DNA of 64,000 nucleotides from SIG603 sp964370775 (GCA_964370775.1 CAYJKT010000017.1:1-64000); one strand, 5' to 3'; shown: positions 8,541 to 18,080, counted from the first letter of the stretch. The notes: generated by a model not told the origin, from the sequence alone. Numbers and translations: made by a program.

Positions 8541-8575
8541 TTAATCACCACGTCAAATACTCATAATAGGTTTCA

Positions 8576-9025
8576 CTAAATATTAAAATGATATTCATTA
8601 TCAGAAACTTTAAAACCATTTCCTTGGTATAAATATTTGCCGACTTCAGATGAATGTAATGTGATTTTTGCATATCCAATTTCACGAAGATAGGTTATTG
8701 CATACTGTAATAATTTTGTAGCAATGCCTTGTCTACGATAACAGGGTATGGTGTAAACATTCATCATCCTTGCTGTTTTCCCATTCATAAGCGAAGTTAT
8801 TGGCGGAACTTCAAAAAGTGAAACTCCTATTGTTGCAATAATTTGTTTATTCTCTATTGCTATAAATTCTATATGTGTATTATTTGACATTGTTCTTTTT
8901 AAGAAAGCTAATGTAGCTATTTCCATTTCTGATAAATCGAAATTTATATCGTTTTCTTTTCGCATTTCTAACCTAATTTTGACTAATTCATTTATTTCAT
9001 TAATATTAGCTTCTCTATATTCCAC
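8576..9025 (-). CDS. GNAT-family N-acetyltransferase
   Basis: The 149-residue protein has the GNAT fold pattern: N-terminal IRLEMRKEN helix, central strand ARMMNVYTIPCYRRQGIATKLL carrying the acetyl-CoA pyrophosphate loop (R-R-Q-G-I-A), and C-terminal LHSSEVGKYLYQGNGF. GTG at 9025 is used as the start, with AGGAG 11 bases upstream. The substrate cannot be told. A promoter lies at 9066-9094 on the same strand. Confidence 0.82.
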   Translation of the reverse strand: MEYREANINEINELVKIRLEMRKENDINFDLSEMEIATLAFLKRTMSNNTHIEFIAIENKQIIATIGVSLFEVPPITSLMNGKTARMMNVYTIPCYRRQGIATKLLQYAITYLREIGYAKITLHSSEVGKYLYQGNGFKVSDNEYHFNI

Positions 9026-9065
9026 TTAACAATCCACTCCTATTATATAAATACTCTTCCCCTCA

Positions 9066-9094
9066 ATTATACACCAACATAAAAAATAAAACAA
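9066..9094 (-). promoter_or_regulatory. Promoter of the GNAT gene
   Basis: On the minus strand TTGTTT (9094-9089), a 17-base spacer and TATAAT (9071-9066). Confidence 0.55.
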
Positions 9095-9157
9095 TAACAA
9101 AACTAGAGTCCAAACATACAAAACCAATTTAAAATTAACTTATAAAGGAGAACTACT

Positions 9158-9871
9158 ATGCCTAAGTTTTTTGTTGACAGCATAATGGAAAACACCTATA
9201 TTTTGGAGGGCGAAAACGCTCGTCATGCGATAAAATCGCTCAGAATGAAAGTGGGCGAAAACATTACACTTTGCGATAACAACAAGACCGATTTTTTTGG
9301 AGTGGTGTCGGATATTAACGACGGTACTGTGTGCGTTAATATCACAGATAAATGCGAAAATACTGCCGAAAGTGCTGTTAATATTCATCTGTTGCAGTGC
9401 ATACCAAAATCCGACAAAATGGACTTTATTGTTCAAAAAGCAGTGGAGCTTGGAGTGTATGACATCACGCCAATTAACTCTATTAGATGTGTTAGCAACA
9501 TAAAAGGTAAAGAGCTTAAAAAAATCGAACGCTGGAATAAAATCAGCTTGGAGGCTGCAAAACAATGTGGCAGAGGCATGGTTCCTGTGGTGAATGAACC
9601 ACTAGAGTTTAGCGAAGCTGTGAAAAATGCTAAGGGTGACAAAATCATTTTTTACGAGGGCGAAGCGCTTAGTTTAAGAGAGTTTTTGAACAGTTCTAAC
9701 ATCACTGACATCACTATACTGATAGGCTCTGAGGGTGGTTTTGATGTGAAAGAAGTAGAGCTTGCTAAAGCAAACGACTTTGCAGTTTTAAGCCTTGGTA
9801 GCAGAATTTTACGAGCAGAGACAGCGTCAATCAGCGCATTGTCTATTATTCAATACGAGAAAGATAAATAG
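9158..9871 (+). CDS. rsmE: 16S rRNA (uracil(1498)-N(3))-methyltransferase RsmE
   Basis: The 237-residue SPOUT-class enzyme methylates U1498 in 16S rRNA with S-adenosylmethionine. Seen here: an N-terminal PUA-like barrel (NTYILEGENARHAIKSLRM), then the trefoil-knot SAM site with IGSEGGF and LGSRILRAETASISALSI near the C-terminus. Length and motifs are standard. AAAGGAG sits 10 bases before the ATG. In many Clostridia rsmE follows prmA; here it is followed at once by an SDR gene. Confidence 0.94.
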   Translation: MPKFFVDSIMENTYILEGENARHAIKSLRMKVGENITLCDNNKTDFFGVVSDINDGTVCVNITDKCENTAESAVNIHLLQCIPKSDKMDFIVQKAVELGVYDITPINSIRCVSNIKGKELKKIERWNKISLEAAKQCGRGMVPVVNEPLEFSEAVKNAKGDKIIFYEGEALSLREFLNSSNITDITILIGSEGGFDVKEVELAKANDFAVLSLGSRILRAETASISALSIIQYEKDK

Positions 9872-9878
9872 GTCTAAA

Positions 9879-10568
9879 ATGAACATTGTTATAACAGGAG
9901 CTAGTGGTGGAATAGGCACTGCGATAGCTTTAAAATTAAATGAACATAATCTAGCTTTGCAATACAACAACACAGATATAGCTGAGGATTTAAGCAAGCA
10001 TTTTAGCATAAAATGCAACTTAACAAATGAGAGCGAAACTAAAGCTATGTTTAGTTCCATTATTAATGAAATTGGCGATATAGACGTGTTGATAAATAAC
10101 TGTGGCATTAGCTATTTTTCATTATTGCAAGATATGAACCTAGCAAAATGGAACGAGGTTATGGCTGTGAATATGAGCTCTGCTTTTTTGTGCACAAAAG
10201 AGGTTATACCCTCTATGCTTAAAAAAGGTGGAGGCCACATTGTCAACATAAGCTCGGTGTGGGGGCAGTGTGGTGCTTCTTGTGAAGCAGCGTATAGTGC
10301 TTCTAAAGGCGCTATGATTTCTTTCACAAAAGCGATGGCACAGGAGCTTGCGCCCTCTAATATTTTGGTGAACTGTGTGTGCCCAGGGTTTATTGATACA
10401 GCAATGAACAACAACTTGAGCGAAGCCGATAAAATAGAATTTATAAAAGAAATTCCTTTAGGTAGAGCTGGAACAGGTGAAGACATTGCAAAAACAGTGG
10501 AATTTTTGATAAATCAAACCTATATAACAGGGCAAGTGATAGCTGTAAATGGAGGACTATATATATAG
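9879..10568 (+). CDS. SDR-family reductase, YmfI-like (probable EF-P 5-aminopentanone reductase)
   Basis: The 229-residue NAD(P)-dependent short-chain dehydrogenase starts at ATG 9879 (MNIVITGASGG). Seen: cofactor loop TGASGGIG (6-13), NNCG at 73-76, and the catalytic Ser, Tyr139 and Lys143 in SSVWGQCGASCEAAYSASK. The SSxWG...GASCE segment matches what I recall of Bacillus YmfI, which reduces the 5-aminopentanone group on Lys32 of EF-P, rather than FabG. An EF-P with Lys32 is encoded at 53312-53869. FabG remains the alternative. It begins 7 bases after rsmE with a weak ribosome-binding site, so coupling is likely. Confidence 0.8.
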   Translation: MNIVITGASGGIGTAIALKLNEHNLALQYNNTDIAEDLSKHFSIKCNLTNESETKAMFSSIINEIGDIDVLINNCGISYFSLLQDMNLAKWNEVMAVNMSSAFLCTKEVIPSMLKKGGGHIVNISSVWGQCGASCEAAYSASKGAMISFTKAMAQELAPSNILVNCVCPGFIDTAMNNNLSEADKIEFIKEIPLGRAGTGEDIAKTVEFLINQTYITGQVIAVNGGLYI

Positions 10569-10663
10569 TCACAATATTTGTATACAAAGTAATAATTAGG
10601 ATAGAGAATAACACAAAAATATGGTATTGTATTTGATATATTTGAAATACAAAGGAGATAAAA

Positions 10664-11518
10664 ATGAAAAGTTTACTAAAAATCTATAACATAGAAACAG
10701 ACGAGATTAGATTGGTTTCATCTTACGATAAATTAATTGAGGCACCAAACTGGACACCTGACGGGAAACATTTGGTTTATAATGCAGAGGGCAATTTGTA
10801 TTATCACGATTTAAGCACAGGTAGCGAAAGACTTCTTGATACAGGCGATAAATCTTGCATTAACGACCACGTTATTTCTAGCGACGGTAAATTTGTTGCT
10901 ACAAGTGCTGGTATTCCGTATGACGGAGAAGTTAATGGCGTGCAAGATTTTAGATGTTTTATCTACATTATGCCAGCTGAGGGTGGCGAGCTAAAGCTTA
11001 TCACTCCGCTGTTCCCAAGCTTTTTGCACGGTTGGTCTCCTGATATGAAAGAGATTGCATATTGTGCATATAGAGAGGGCGATTTAGACATATACACAAT
11101 GGAGCTTGCGACAGGTATCGAGAAACGTTTGACAGACGCACCAGGGCTTGATGACGGACCTGAGTACTCTTATGACGGCAAACATATTTGGTTTAACTCA
11201 GTTCGCAGTGGTTTAATGCAAGCATACAGAATGAACGCTGACGGAACAGAGCAAACTCAAATGACTTTTGACAACATGAACAACTGGTTCCCTCATATCT
11301 CACCAGACAACAAAAAGGTTGTATTTATATCTTACGACCCACGTGACGTAGAGCCTGGCGACCACCCACCAAACAAAAATGTTAAAATCAGAATGATGAA
11401 TGCTGACGGAAGTAACGTTAGAACTTTGGTTGAATTATTCGGCGGACAAGGTACTATCAACGTTAACTCTTGGAATCCAGAAAGCACAGAATTTGCATTT
11501 GTAACTTACGAGTTATAA
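10664..11518 (+). CDS. TolB-like beta-propeller (PD40) protein
   Basis: The 284-residue protein is built of WD40-like PD40 repeats: WTPDGKHLVY, YSYDGKHIWFNSV, ISPDNKKVVFISYD and WNPESTEFAFV mark the blades. This is the TolB/DPP-IV N-terminal type of propeller. There is no signal peptide, so unlike TolB it is predicted to be cytoplasmic; no peptidase domain follows. AAAGGAG precedes the ATG. The gene stands alone with its own terminator. Its partner or substrate is unknown. Confidence 0.82.
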   Translation: MKSLLKIYNIETDEIRLVSSYDKLIEAPNWTPDGKHLVYNAEGNLYYHDLSTGSERLLDTGDKSCINDHVISSDGKFVATSAGIPYDGEVNGVQDFRCFIYIMPAEGGELKLITPLFPSFLHGWSPDMKEIAYCAYREGDLDIYTMELATGIEKRLTDAPGLDDGPEYSYDGKHIWFNSVRSGLMQAYRMNADGTEQTQMTFDNMNNWFPHISPDNKKVVFISYDPRDVEPGDHPPNKNVKIRMMNADGSNVRTLVELFGGQGTINVNSWNPESTEFAFVTYEL

Positions 11519-11535
11519 TAAACTGAATAAATAGA

Positions 11536-11576
11536 AAGAGGCTATGACATGTTTTTTGTGTCACTGCCTCTTTTTG
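11536..11576 (+). terminator. Intrinsic terminator
   Basis: AGAGGC-TATGACA pairs with TGTCACT-GCCTCT, followed by TTTTT. Confidence 0.85.
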
Positions 11577-11597
11577 TTATCTAGATTTAATTAAAAA

Positions 11598-13568
11598 CTA
11601 CTTACCCTCTCCCCTAACAATTCTGTAATAAACCTTTGATGTTAGGTAGTACATTGCTATATAAATTAGAGTAAACGCCGCCACGGTTATTCCTGCACAC
11701 ATAAAATATATGCTATTATTTTGCAAACTAAACATCTCTAGTATAACAAGCAAAGCCTTGCTTGCTACAGCTGTGTGAATTATTGCACCAATTATTGGCA
11801 ATAAAAACACCATTATAATCTGCTTGTTTATACTTTTTTTAACCAGTTTATTTTCCATGCCAATTTTTTGCATTATAACATAGTTTTCTCTGTCCTCATA
11901 TCCCTCTATAACTTGCTTGTAATATATGATTAACAACACGCCTAAAATAAGCATAGTTCCTAAGAAAATTGTCACAAAAAATAATGTACCATGTAAAGCC
12001 ATAAATTCCGTTGTTGCTTCTGCTTTATTCACAAAGCTTATAGAATATGTCTTTTGTTGATACTCATCGCCAATCTGTTGAGTTAAACTATCTGTTACAT
12101 TGTTTTCAGGCAGTACATCAAAATGTATGTTATACATCATTTTTGCAGTGTTGCTGTCTAAATAAGCTTGGTCAAAAGCGTTATCGCTCAAAACAAAAAT
12201 GTATTGATCCATCATTCCAAAATAATAATAGTCTTCTAATTTATCAACTAAAGTAGTATCCGTTAAAGTTTTCTTATACTCTTTACCATTAAAATTAACA
12301 ATCTCAGGTGTTGCTGTCTCGCAACCGACCAACAATTCATCATCAGCAAGGTTAATCTCTTTGCCTGTAATATTTTCATAACCACTTTCGTTAATTAACG
12401 CACCACTTGCCGATAAAACATCAGCATTACTTAAATCTATCCCGTTTTCAACAGCTACATAAAACCCAAATTCAGTAAAATCTTCGTTTGTTGCGAATGT
12501 AAAATGTTTGTATGTTGTAATGTTTTCTATACCTGTAAAACTTTCTGATACTTCATTTTTCAGCTCATCTGCTACTATATCATCTATACCCTCAGTACCA
12601 ATCTGATACCTATAGTCGTGAGAAAATCTAATATCCATCATCTCTGAAAATCCAATATACATTGACAATGCCATAGACACCATAACTATAACCACTGTAG
12701 ATAAGATACATATATTAGTAAGCCCTGCTGCATTTCGTTTTATTCTGTGCATAAGTCCTGACACAGCTATGAAATTTTGTGGCTTGTAATAAAACTTTTT
12801 GTTTAGCTTTAGTGCTTTTAAAACTGCTATGCTAAATGCAGAGAACAAAAAGTACGTTCCTATGCACACAAGAAGTGCAGCTAACATAAATAACATTACT
12901 GCAGATACTGGGTCCTCTAAAGTGATTGCCAAATAGTATCCTATGCCAAGCGTCAACAAACCAATAAGTAAGAAAAACACATTAGATTTCGGCGCTTTAT
13001 CTGCCATTTTAGACGCAGTTAGCATTTCTCCAGTTTTTGTTCTGTAAATCTCTACTATATTCGCAAGGCTAGACAATATAAAGATTGCTACAAACACAGC
13101 TATCGTTATCCAAAGTGCATGTATATTAACCTCGAAATTATATTTTAAGTCGAAGTTTATTAGCCTATATAACGCAAAAATCAACATTCTAGAAAACAAT
13201 ATTCCAAGTGCCAGTCCTAATACTATCGACACCGTGCCTATCATAGTGTTTTCGGTTATAACTATTCGGCTTATGTGCTTTTTCTCTAACCCTAATATGT
13301 TGTAAAGTCCGAACTCTTTTTTACGTCGCTTAATCAAAAAGCTGTTAGTGTAAAACAAAAAGAAAACTGAAAATAACCCTTGCAAAATCATAGCATAATT
13401 CATTATAAGTGATAAGTTTCCTGTTCCCGTTGTGTCGCTCATGGTTAAGTTAATGCTGTTATAGAACATTAATACCGATAACACACATGTTAAAGTGTAT
13501 GGTAACATCATTTTTGCATTTTTCTTGATATTATTTAACGCAAAACCTACAAAAAATCCCTTTTTCAT
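11598..13568 (-). CDS. Bce-type ABC transporter permease (FtsX-like)
   Basis: The 656-residue membrane protein has the BceB layout: an N-terminal helix, three helices, a pair of helices around residue 200-245, a large extracytoplasmic domain (about 310-520) and three C-terminal helices. Bce permeases work with an ATPase and a two-component system to sense and relieve cell-wall-acting peptide antibiotics. Here all four genes lie on the same strand, and the ATPase gene ends one base before this start. The KEFGLYNILGLEKKHISR segment is the cytoplasmic loop typical of the MacB/FtsX fold. The peptide recognised cannot be predicted. Confidence 0.9.
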   Translation of the reverse strand: MKKGFFVGFALNNIKKNAKMMLPYTLTCVLSVLMFYNSINLTMSDTTGTGNLSLIMNYAMILQGLFSVFFLFYTNSFLIKRRKKEFGLYNILGLEKKHISRIVITENTMIGTVSIVLGLALGILFSRMLIFALYRLINFDLKYNFEVNIHALWITIAVFVAIFILSSLANIVEIYRTKTGEMLTASKMADKAPKSNVFFLLIGLLTLGIGYYLAITLEDPVSAVMLFMLAALLVCIGTYFLFSAFSIAVLKALKLNKKFYYKPQNFIAVSGLMHRIKRNAAGLTNICILSTVVIVMVSMALSMYIGFSEMMDIRFSHDYRYQIGTEGIDDIVADELKNEVSESFTGIENITTYKHFTFATNEDFTEFGFYVAVENGIDLSNADVLSASGALINESGYENITGKEINLADDELLVGCETATPEIVNFNGKEYKKTLTDTTLVDKLEDYYYFGMMDQYIFVLSDNAFDQAYLDSNTAKMMYNIHFDVLPENNVTDSLTQQIGDEYQQKTYSISFVNKAEATTEFMALHGTLFFVTIFLGTMLILGVLLIIYYKQVIEGYEDRENYVIMQKIGMENKLVKKSINKQIIMVFLLPIIGAIIHTAVASKALLVILEMFSLQNNSIYFMCAGITVAAFTLIYIAMYYLTSKVYYRIVRGEGK

Positions 13569-14327
13569 TTACCTGCCTCCTTGTTGCAGAGCAGTTAATG
13601 TCTCTGTTATCTTTGCAAAAAAGCTGGTTTCATCTTGCTTACCTTTATATAGTTCGTGAAAAATCACGCCGTCTTTAATGAAAAGCACTCTGTTTGCAGT
13701 AGCTGCACATTTCACGCTGTGAGTTACCATAACAATAGTCTGTTTTGCTTCATTCAGCCCCTTAAAAATGCTCAGTAAAATATCTGTCGATTTTGAGTCC
13801 AACGCTCCTGTAGGTTCGTCAGCTAGTATAAGCACTGGGTCAGTTATAACAGCTCTTGCAACTGCTACCCTCTGTTTTTCTCCGCCTGAAATCTCATAAG
13901 GATATTTTTTTAACAGCTTTGCAATTCCCAAGCTATCTGCTAAGTCATGTAAATTTTCTTTCATGGTTTTTGCACTTTTGCGAGATAAAACAAGTGGTAG
14001 CAAAATATTTTCTTCCACTGTTAGAGTATCTAACAAATTAAAATCTTGAAACACAAAGCCTAGCTTCTCTCTCCTAAATTTAGCAAGCTGTGCTTCTTTT
14101 ACTCCAGATAAATCGTTGCCGTCAATAATCACGCTTCCACTAGTTTTTTTATCTAGTGCTGCCAAGATGTTAAGCAAGGTGGTTTTTCCAGAACCTGACT
14201 CACCCATTACCGCGATAAATTCGCCGTTTTCTGCTGTAAAATTGACATCTTTCAACGCCTCTACCTTGTTAGTGCCTAACTTTGTTGTGTATGTTTTTTT
14301 AAGATTTTTAACCTCTAATATATGCAT
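13569..14327 (-). CDS. Bce-type ABC transporter ATP-binding protein
   Basis: The 252-residue ATPase has Walker A GESGSGKTT, Q-loop FVFQDFNLLD, signature SGGEKQRVA, Walker B ILADEPTGALDS and the H-loop VTHS. It belongs to the MacB/LolD/BceA group. It energises the adjacent permease. GAGGAG precedes the ATG. The C-terminal tail after the H-loop (FFAKITETLTALQQGGR) is typical of BceA-like proteins. A 16-bp palindrome upstream is the likely binding site of the module's own response regulator. Confidence 0.93.
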   Translation of the reverse strand: MHILEVKNLKKTYTTKLGTNKVEALKDVNFTAENGEFIAVMGESGSGKTTLLNILAALDKKTSGSVIIDGNDLSGVKEAQLAKFRREKLGFVFQDFNLLDTLTVEENILLPLVLSRKSAKTMKENLHDLADSLGIAKLLKKYPYEISGGEKQRVAVARAVITDPVLILADEPTGALDSKSTDILLSIFKGLNEAKQTIVMVTHSVKCAATANRVLFIKDGVIFHELYKGKQDETSFFAKITETLTALQQGGR

Positions 14328-14430
14328 CTTTTTCTCCTCTCAGCATAGTTAATTTGCAGTTGTATTGTTGAATGTGTCTCTATAATAATCCAAAACTGCA
14401 AATCTATCCATAACATACACCTTATCACAG

Positions 14431-14446
14431 CTTACATTTTTGTAAG
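14431..14446. promoter_or_regulatory. Palindromic operator upstream of the Bce ABC genes
   Basis: CTTACA-TTTT-TGTAAG is a perfect 6+6 palindrome, about 104 bases before the ATPase start and just after the kinase stop. Bce response regulators act on bceAB promoters, so this is the candidate site. Confidence 0.5.
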
Positions 14447-14452
14447 ATTAGT

Positions 14453-15424
14453 TTACTCATATACTCTTTCTTGTTGAGATAAATCAATAGCAAACTCGCT
14501 TCCCTTGCCTATCTTGGATTTTGCCGTTATGTTAAAACCTAACAAATTAAGCGATTTTTTGCATAAAAACAGACCTATCCCACTTGATTTATCATTTACC
14601 CTACCAATAAAGCCAGTGTAACCTTTGTGAAAAATCCTAGGTAAATCAGTGTCAGATATTCCAATTCCTGTGTCGGTTATTGTTAGCTTATCGCCAGTTA
14701 ATACAACCTTTACTTCGCCTTTTTCTGTATATTTTAATGCATTAGATATTATTTGACTTAACGCAAATTTAAGCCATTTTTCGTCTGTTGACACATATAA
14801 ATCTTCTAAAATAACATTAAACCTAACTTGTTTAAGATTAGATATTTGTATAAATTCTTTCAAAACTTGTTTTACTATCGGCTTAACATTTTGCTTTTTT
14901 AGCATTAATTCTGTTGTGCTTCCTGTCAATTTAACATAGTTAAGCACCATATCTGTATAATGTTCAATCTTTGTAATTTCAGCTAAGATTTCTCTGTTAT
15001 GTTCCTCTTTTGCTAGTAACCTAAGTGCAAAAATTGGTGTCTTAACCTGATGTACCCACAAGGTGTAAAAATCTATGTTGTCCGTGTACTTATTTTCAAA
15101 CTCAGCTATTTTTTCTGTGTGCATACTGTAAAAATCAGCTATTATTTTGTTATATAGCTTTTCAATTTCACTACCTTTGTCACCTGTAATGTTCTCTAAA
15201 TTGTGGAGTCTTTTATCTATTTGATTTAACCTTTTTATCTTCTTAGCATAAAAAATATAGCTTACTGTCAGATACACCATAAGCACAGCAAAACAAATCA
15301 TCCCACCATAAACAGCAGAGCTAACGTTGGTTTTTTCCACATAAAACACTGCTACAAAAATCAACGTAAAAACAACAGTTAGTAATAGCAATGCACTTTT
15401 ACTTTTTAAAAATCCTTTAAGCAT
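14453..15424 (-). CDS. BceS-type intramembrane-sensing histidine kinase
   Basis: The 323-residue kinase has two N-terminal helices (about 10-28 and 38-60) with almost no loop between them, the mark of intramembrane-sensing kinases that take their signal from an ABC transporter. His125 lies in WVHQVKTPIFALRLL. The ATPase domain has N box ISNALKYT, G1 DTGIGIS and G2 SSGIGLFL. Its start overlaps the response regulator gene by 8 bases. It is predicted to be activated by flux through the adjacent Bce transporter. Confidence 0.92.
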   Translation of the reverse strand: MLKGFLKSKSALLLLTVVFTLIFVAVFYVEKTNVSSAVYGGMICFAVLMVYLTVSYIFYAKKIKRLNQIDKRLHNLENITGDKGSEIEKLYNKIIADFYSMHTEKIAEFENKYTDNIDFYTLWVHQVKTPIFALRLLAKEEHNREILAEITKIEHYTDMVLNYVKLTGSTTELMLKKQNVKPIVKQVLKEFIQISNLKQVRFNVILEDLYVSTDEKWLKFALSQIISNALKYTEKGEVKVVLTGDKLTITDTGIGISDTDLPRIFHKGYTGFIGRVNDKSSGIGLFLCKKSLNLLGFNITAKSKIGKGSEFAIDLSQQERVYE

Positions 15425-16091
15425 TTATAACATACCCCAAATTTTTTCTTGTCTCAATAAAATTCTCGCAACCAATACCACTAAGTTTTTTTCTAAGCCT
15501 ATTTACGTTCACTGTCAGCGTGTTGTCATCAATAAACTCATCACTATCCCAAAGTTTAACCATAAGCTCATCTCTAGACATTATTATAGACGGATTTTCC
15601 ATAAGCGAACTTAAAATAATATACTCATTCTTTGTAAGCTCAGTTTTTTCATTCTTGTAAGTAGCACTTGCATTGAGCATATTTAAGCTTAAATCCTTTA
15701 CTGTTATAACAGTTTTCTCGTTGTTAAAGTCATAGCTTCTGCGAAGCAACGCATTGATTTTAGCCGTCAGCACGTCCATATCAAAAGGCTTTGTGATATA
15801 GTCGTCGCCACCCATATTCATAGCCATGATTATGCTCATGTTTTCACTAGCTGATGATATAAAAATTATCGGTATATTTGTACTCTTTCTAAGTTCACTG
15901 CAAATATTGTACCCATTTTTATAAGGCAAGCCAATATCCAACAAGCATAAATGAGGCTGAAATTCGCCAAACTCGTTTATAACATTGCTAAAGTCTTTCA
16001 CTATTTTTGTGTCGAACCCCCAAGAAATCAAATGCTTTTCAATTCTTGTTGATATAACTGCATCGTCCTCTATAATAAATATCTTTTTCAT
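15417..16091 (-). CDS. BceR-type response regulator
   Basis: The start is ATG 16091, with AGGAG at 16101-16096; an upstream in-frame start at 16127 would add residues without homology. The 224-residue protein has phosphoacceptor Asp52 (LLDIGLP), DYITKPF, and a C-terminal OmpR-type winged helix (LTKNEYIILSSLMENP, then DNTLTVNVNRLRKKL). It probably activates the ABC genes through the palindrome at 14431-14446. Confidence 0.93.
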   Translation of the reverse strand: MKKIFIIEDDAVISTRIEKHLISWGFDTKIVKDFSNVINEFGEFQPHLCLLDIGLPYKNGYNICSELRKSTNIPIIFISSASENMSIIMAMNMGGDDYITKPFDMDVLTAKINALLRRSYDFNNEKTVITVKDLSLNMLNASATYKNEKTELTKNEYIILSSLMENPSIIMSRDELMVKLWDSDEFIDDNTLTVNVNRLRKKLSGIGCENFIETRKNLGYVINA

Positions 16092-16168
16092 AAGCACTCC
16101 TGTAAACATTATGCTACCATTATACACTTTTTAACTAATTTTGCAAATATACACTTAAAATGCAAAAA

Positions 16169-16201
16169 GACAAGCGACATGAATAACCATATCGCTTGTC
16201 T
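16169..16201 (-). terminator. Intrinsic terminator of the transketolase operon
   Basis: AGACAAGCGA(C/T)AT arms pair across a 10-base loop; on the minus strand the stem is followed by TTTTTGC. Confidence 0.82.
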
Positions 16202-16228
16202 GATAAAATTGATATTATACCAATTTTA

Positions 16229-17170
16229 TTAGATAAATTCTTTTACTGTTTTAACAATATTATCACTGCTTAAACCGAATTGTTTTAGTAAATCAAGTGC
16301 TGGTCCTGAATGACCGAAAGTATCGTTAACGCCGATTTTCTTTAATGGTGTTGGGCATTTTTCAGATAAAACTGAAGCCACAGCGTCGCCAAGTCCACCG
16401 ATAACATTATGCTCTTCGCACACAATGATTTTGCCTGTCTCTTTAGCTGCTTTAAGAATAATTTCTTCGTCTAAAGGTTTGATTGTGTGGATGTTTATAA
16501 CTCTTGCATTAATTCCTTGCTCTTTTAGTTCTCTAGCAGCTTTAACAGCTTCTTGAACCATAAGACCAGTTGCAACAACTGTAATGTCATCGCCATCAAT
16601 CAAAGTTACACCTTTGCCAAGTTCAAATTTGTAGCCGTCAATTTCATCTATAATGCTCTCAACTGCAAGTCTACCAAGTCTGATATAACAAGGTCCGTTA
16701 TACTCAACCATAGCTTTAACAGCCTCTACCATTTCGTAGTGGTCGCATGGGTTGATAACAGTCATTCCAGGAATAACTTTCATCAATGATAAATCTTCGC
16801 AACATTGGTGAGTAGCACCGTCTTCACCAACAGATATACCAGCGTGTGAACCAACAACTTTTACGTTAAGATGTGGGTAACCTACTGAGTTTCTAACTTG
16901 CTCAAAAGCACGTCCAGCGGCGAACATTGCAAAAGAAGCAGCAAACGGAATTTTGCCACAAGTAGCAAGACCAGCTGCGATACCTACCATGTTACACTCT
17001 GCGATACCACAGTTGATAAATCTGTCTGGGAATGCTTTTTTAAACACGCCAGTTTTTGTAGCAGCTGCTAAGTCTGAATCTAAAACAACGATATTGTTAT
17101 TAGTCTCTGCAATTTTGCACAATGCTTCACCAAAGCTTTCTCTGGTTGCTTTAACTATTTTCTCTGCCAT
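16229..17170 (-). CDS. Transketolase, C-terminal subunit
   Basis: The 313-residue protein has the pyrimidine-binding and C-terminal domains of transketolase: DSDLAAATKTG, FINCGIAECNMVGIAAGLA with the conserved catalytic Glu, VGSHAGISVGEDGATHQ, and a C-terminal Rossmann-like domain. Together with the N-terminal subunit encoded 1 base upstream it transfers two-carbon units between ketose and aldose phosphates in the non-oxidative pentose phosphate pathway. Split transketolases are common in Clostridia. Dihydroxyacetone or apulose transketolases are alternatives, but no pathway genes for these lie nearby. Confidence 0.93.
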   Translation of the reverse strand: MAEKIVKATRESFGEALCKIAETNNNIVVLDSDLAAATKTGVFKKAFPDRFINCGIAECNMVGIAAGLATCGKIPFAASFAMFAAGRAFEQVRNSVGYPHLNVKVVGSHAGISVGEDGATHQCCEDLSLMKVIPGMTVINPCDHYEMVEAVKAMVEYNGPCYIRLGRLAVESIIDEIDGYKFELGKGVTLIDGDDITVVATGLMVQEAVKAARELKEQGINARVINIHTIKPLDEEIILKAAKETGKIIVCEEHNVIGGLGDAVASVLSEKCPTPLKKIGVNDTFGHSGPALDLLKQFGLSSDNIVKTVKEFI

Positions 17171-17171
17171 T

Positions 17172-18020
17172 TTAGTTTCCCTCCTTAAGCTTTGCCATAG
17201 TCACTTCAAGTTCTGCCATAGCTACATCATATTGCTCTTTATTTGGAGCAGCACCATGCCAGTTAACATTATTTTCCATGTAAGAAACGCCTTTACCTTT
17301 AACTGATTTAGTTATAATAGCAGTAGGTTTTCCTTTTATAGTTTTAGCTTCATTAAAAGCTGTTTCTAACTCGTCAAAGTTGTGTCCGTCAATCACAATA
17401 ACGTGGAAGCCGAAGCTCTCAAACTTAACGTCGAAAGGCTCTGGACCACCAACTTCGCTGATAGGGCCGTCTATTTGAAGCCCGTTGTAGTCTACAATCA
17501 CACAAAGGTTATCTAGTTTTTTATGAGAAGCAAACATTGCAGCTTCCCAAACTTGTCCCTCGTTGATTTCGCCGTCACCTAGCAAAGTGTAAACTCTGTA
17601 ATCTTTGTTATCCATTTTGCCAGCTACAGCCATACCAACTGCAACAGAAATACCTTGTCCAAGTGAACCTGTAGACATGTCAACACCTGGTGTGCCTTTC
17701 ATGTCTGGGTGACCTTGCAACATAGCACCGATATGACGAAGTTTAGATAACTCCTCAACGCCAAAGTATCCTCTTTCAGCAAGAGTAGCATATAGTGCTG
17801 GCGCACAATGTCCTTTAGACAAAACAAATCTATCCCTATCTTCCCATTTTGGATTTTTAGGGTCAATGTTCATCTCTTTAAAATACAGGTAAGTGTGTAT
17901 ATCTGCTGATGAAAGCGAGCCACCTGGATGTCCTGATTTTGCATTAAGAACACCAGTTAGAATTCCCATTCTAACTTTAGTAGCTGTTATTTCAAGCTTA
18001 TTTTTTTCGATATTATTCAT
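17172..18020 (-). CDS. Transketolase, N-terminal subunit
   Basis: The start is ATG 18020, preceded by AAGGAGG; an in-frame GTG at 18044 lies upstream of this ribosome-binding site. The 282-residue protein binds thiamine diphosphate through GDGEINEGQVWEAAMFA...VDYN. SGHPGGSLSS and GSLGQGISVAVGMA are further transketolase signatures. It works as a heteromer with the C-terminal subunit. Confidence 0.94.
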   Translation of the reverse strand: MNNIEKNKLEITATKVRMGILTGVLNAKSGHPGGSLSSADIHTYLYFKEMNIDPKNPKWEDRDRFVLSKGHCAPALYATLAERGYFGVEELSKLRHIGAMLQGHPDMKGTPGVDMSTGSLGQGISVAVGMAVAGKMDNKDYRVYTLLGDGEINEGQVWEAAMFASHKKLDNLCVIVDYNGLQIDGPISEVGGPEPFDVKFESFGFHVIVIDGHNFDELETAFNEAKTIKGKPTAIITKSVKGKGVSYMENNVNWHGAAPNKEQYDVAMAELEVTMAKLKEGN

Positions 18021-18051
18021 AAATGCCTCCTTATAGTTTTTCACAAAGTAT

Positions 18052-18080
18052 ATTCTACACTATTTTTATATGAAATTCAA
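18052..18080 (-). promoter_or_regulatory. Promoter of the transketolase operon
   Basis: On the minus strand TTGAAT (18080-18075), a 17-base spacer and TAGAAT (18057-18052). Confidence 0.65.

Noticed and set aside
11598..14327. Macrolide export (MacB/LolC-type) system
   Set aside because: The permease layout with a large domain late in the protein and the linked intramembrane-sensing kinase and regulator fit a Bce module better.
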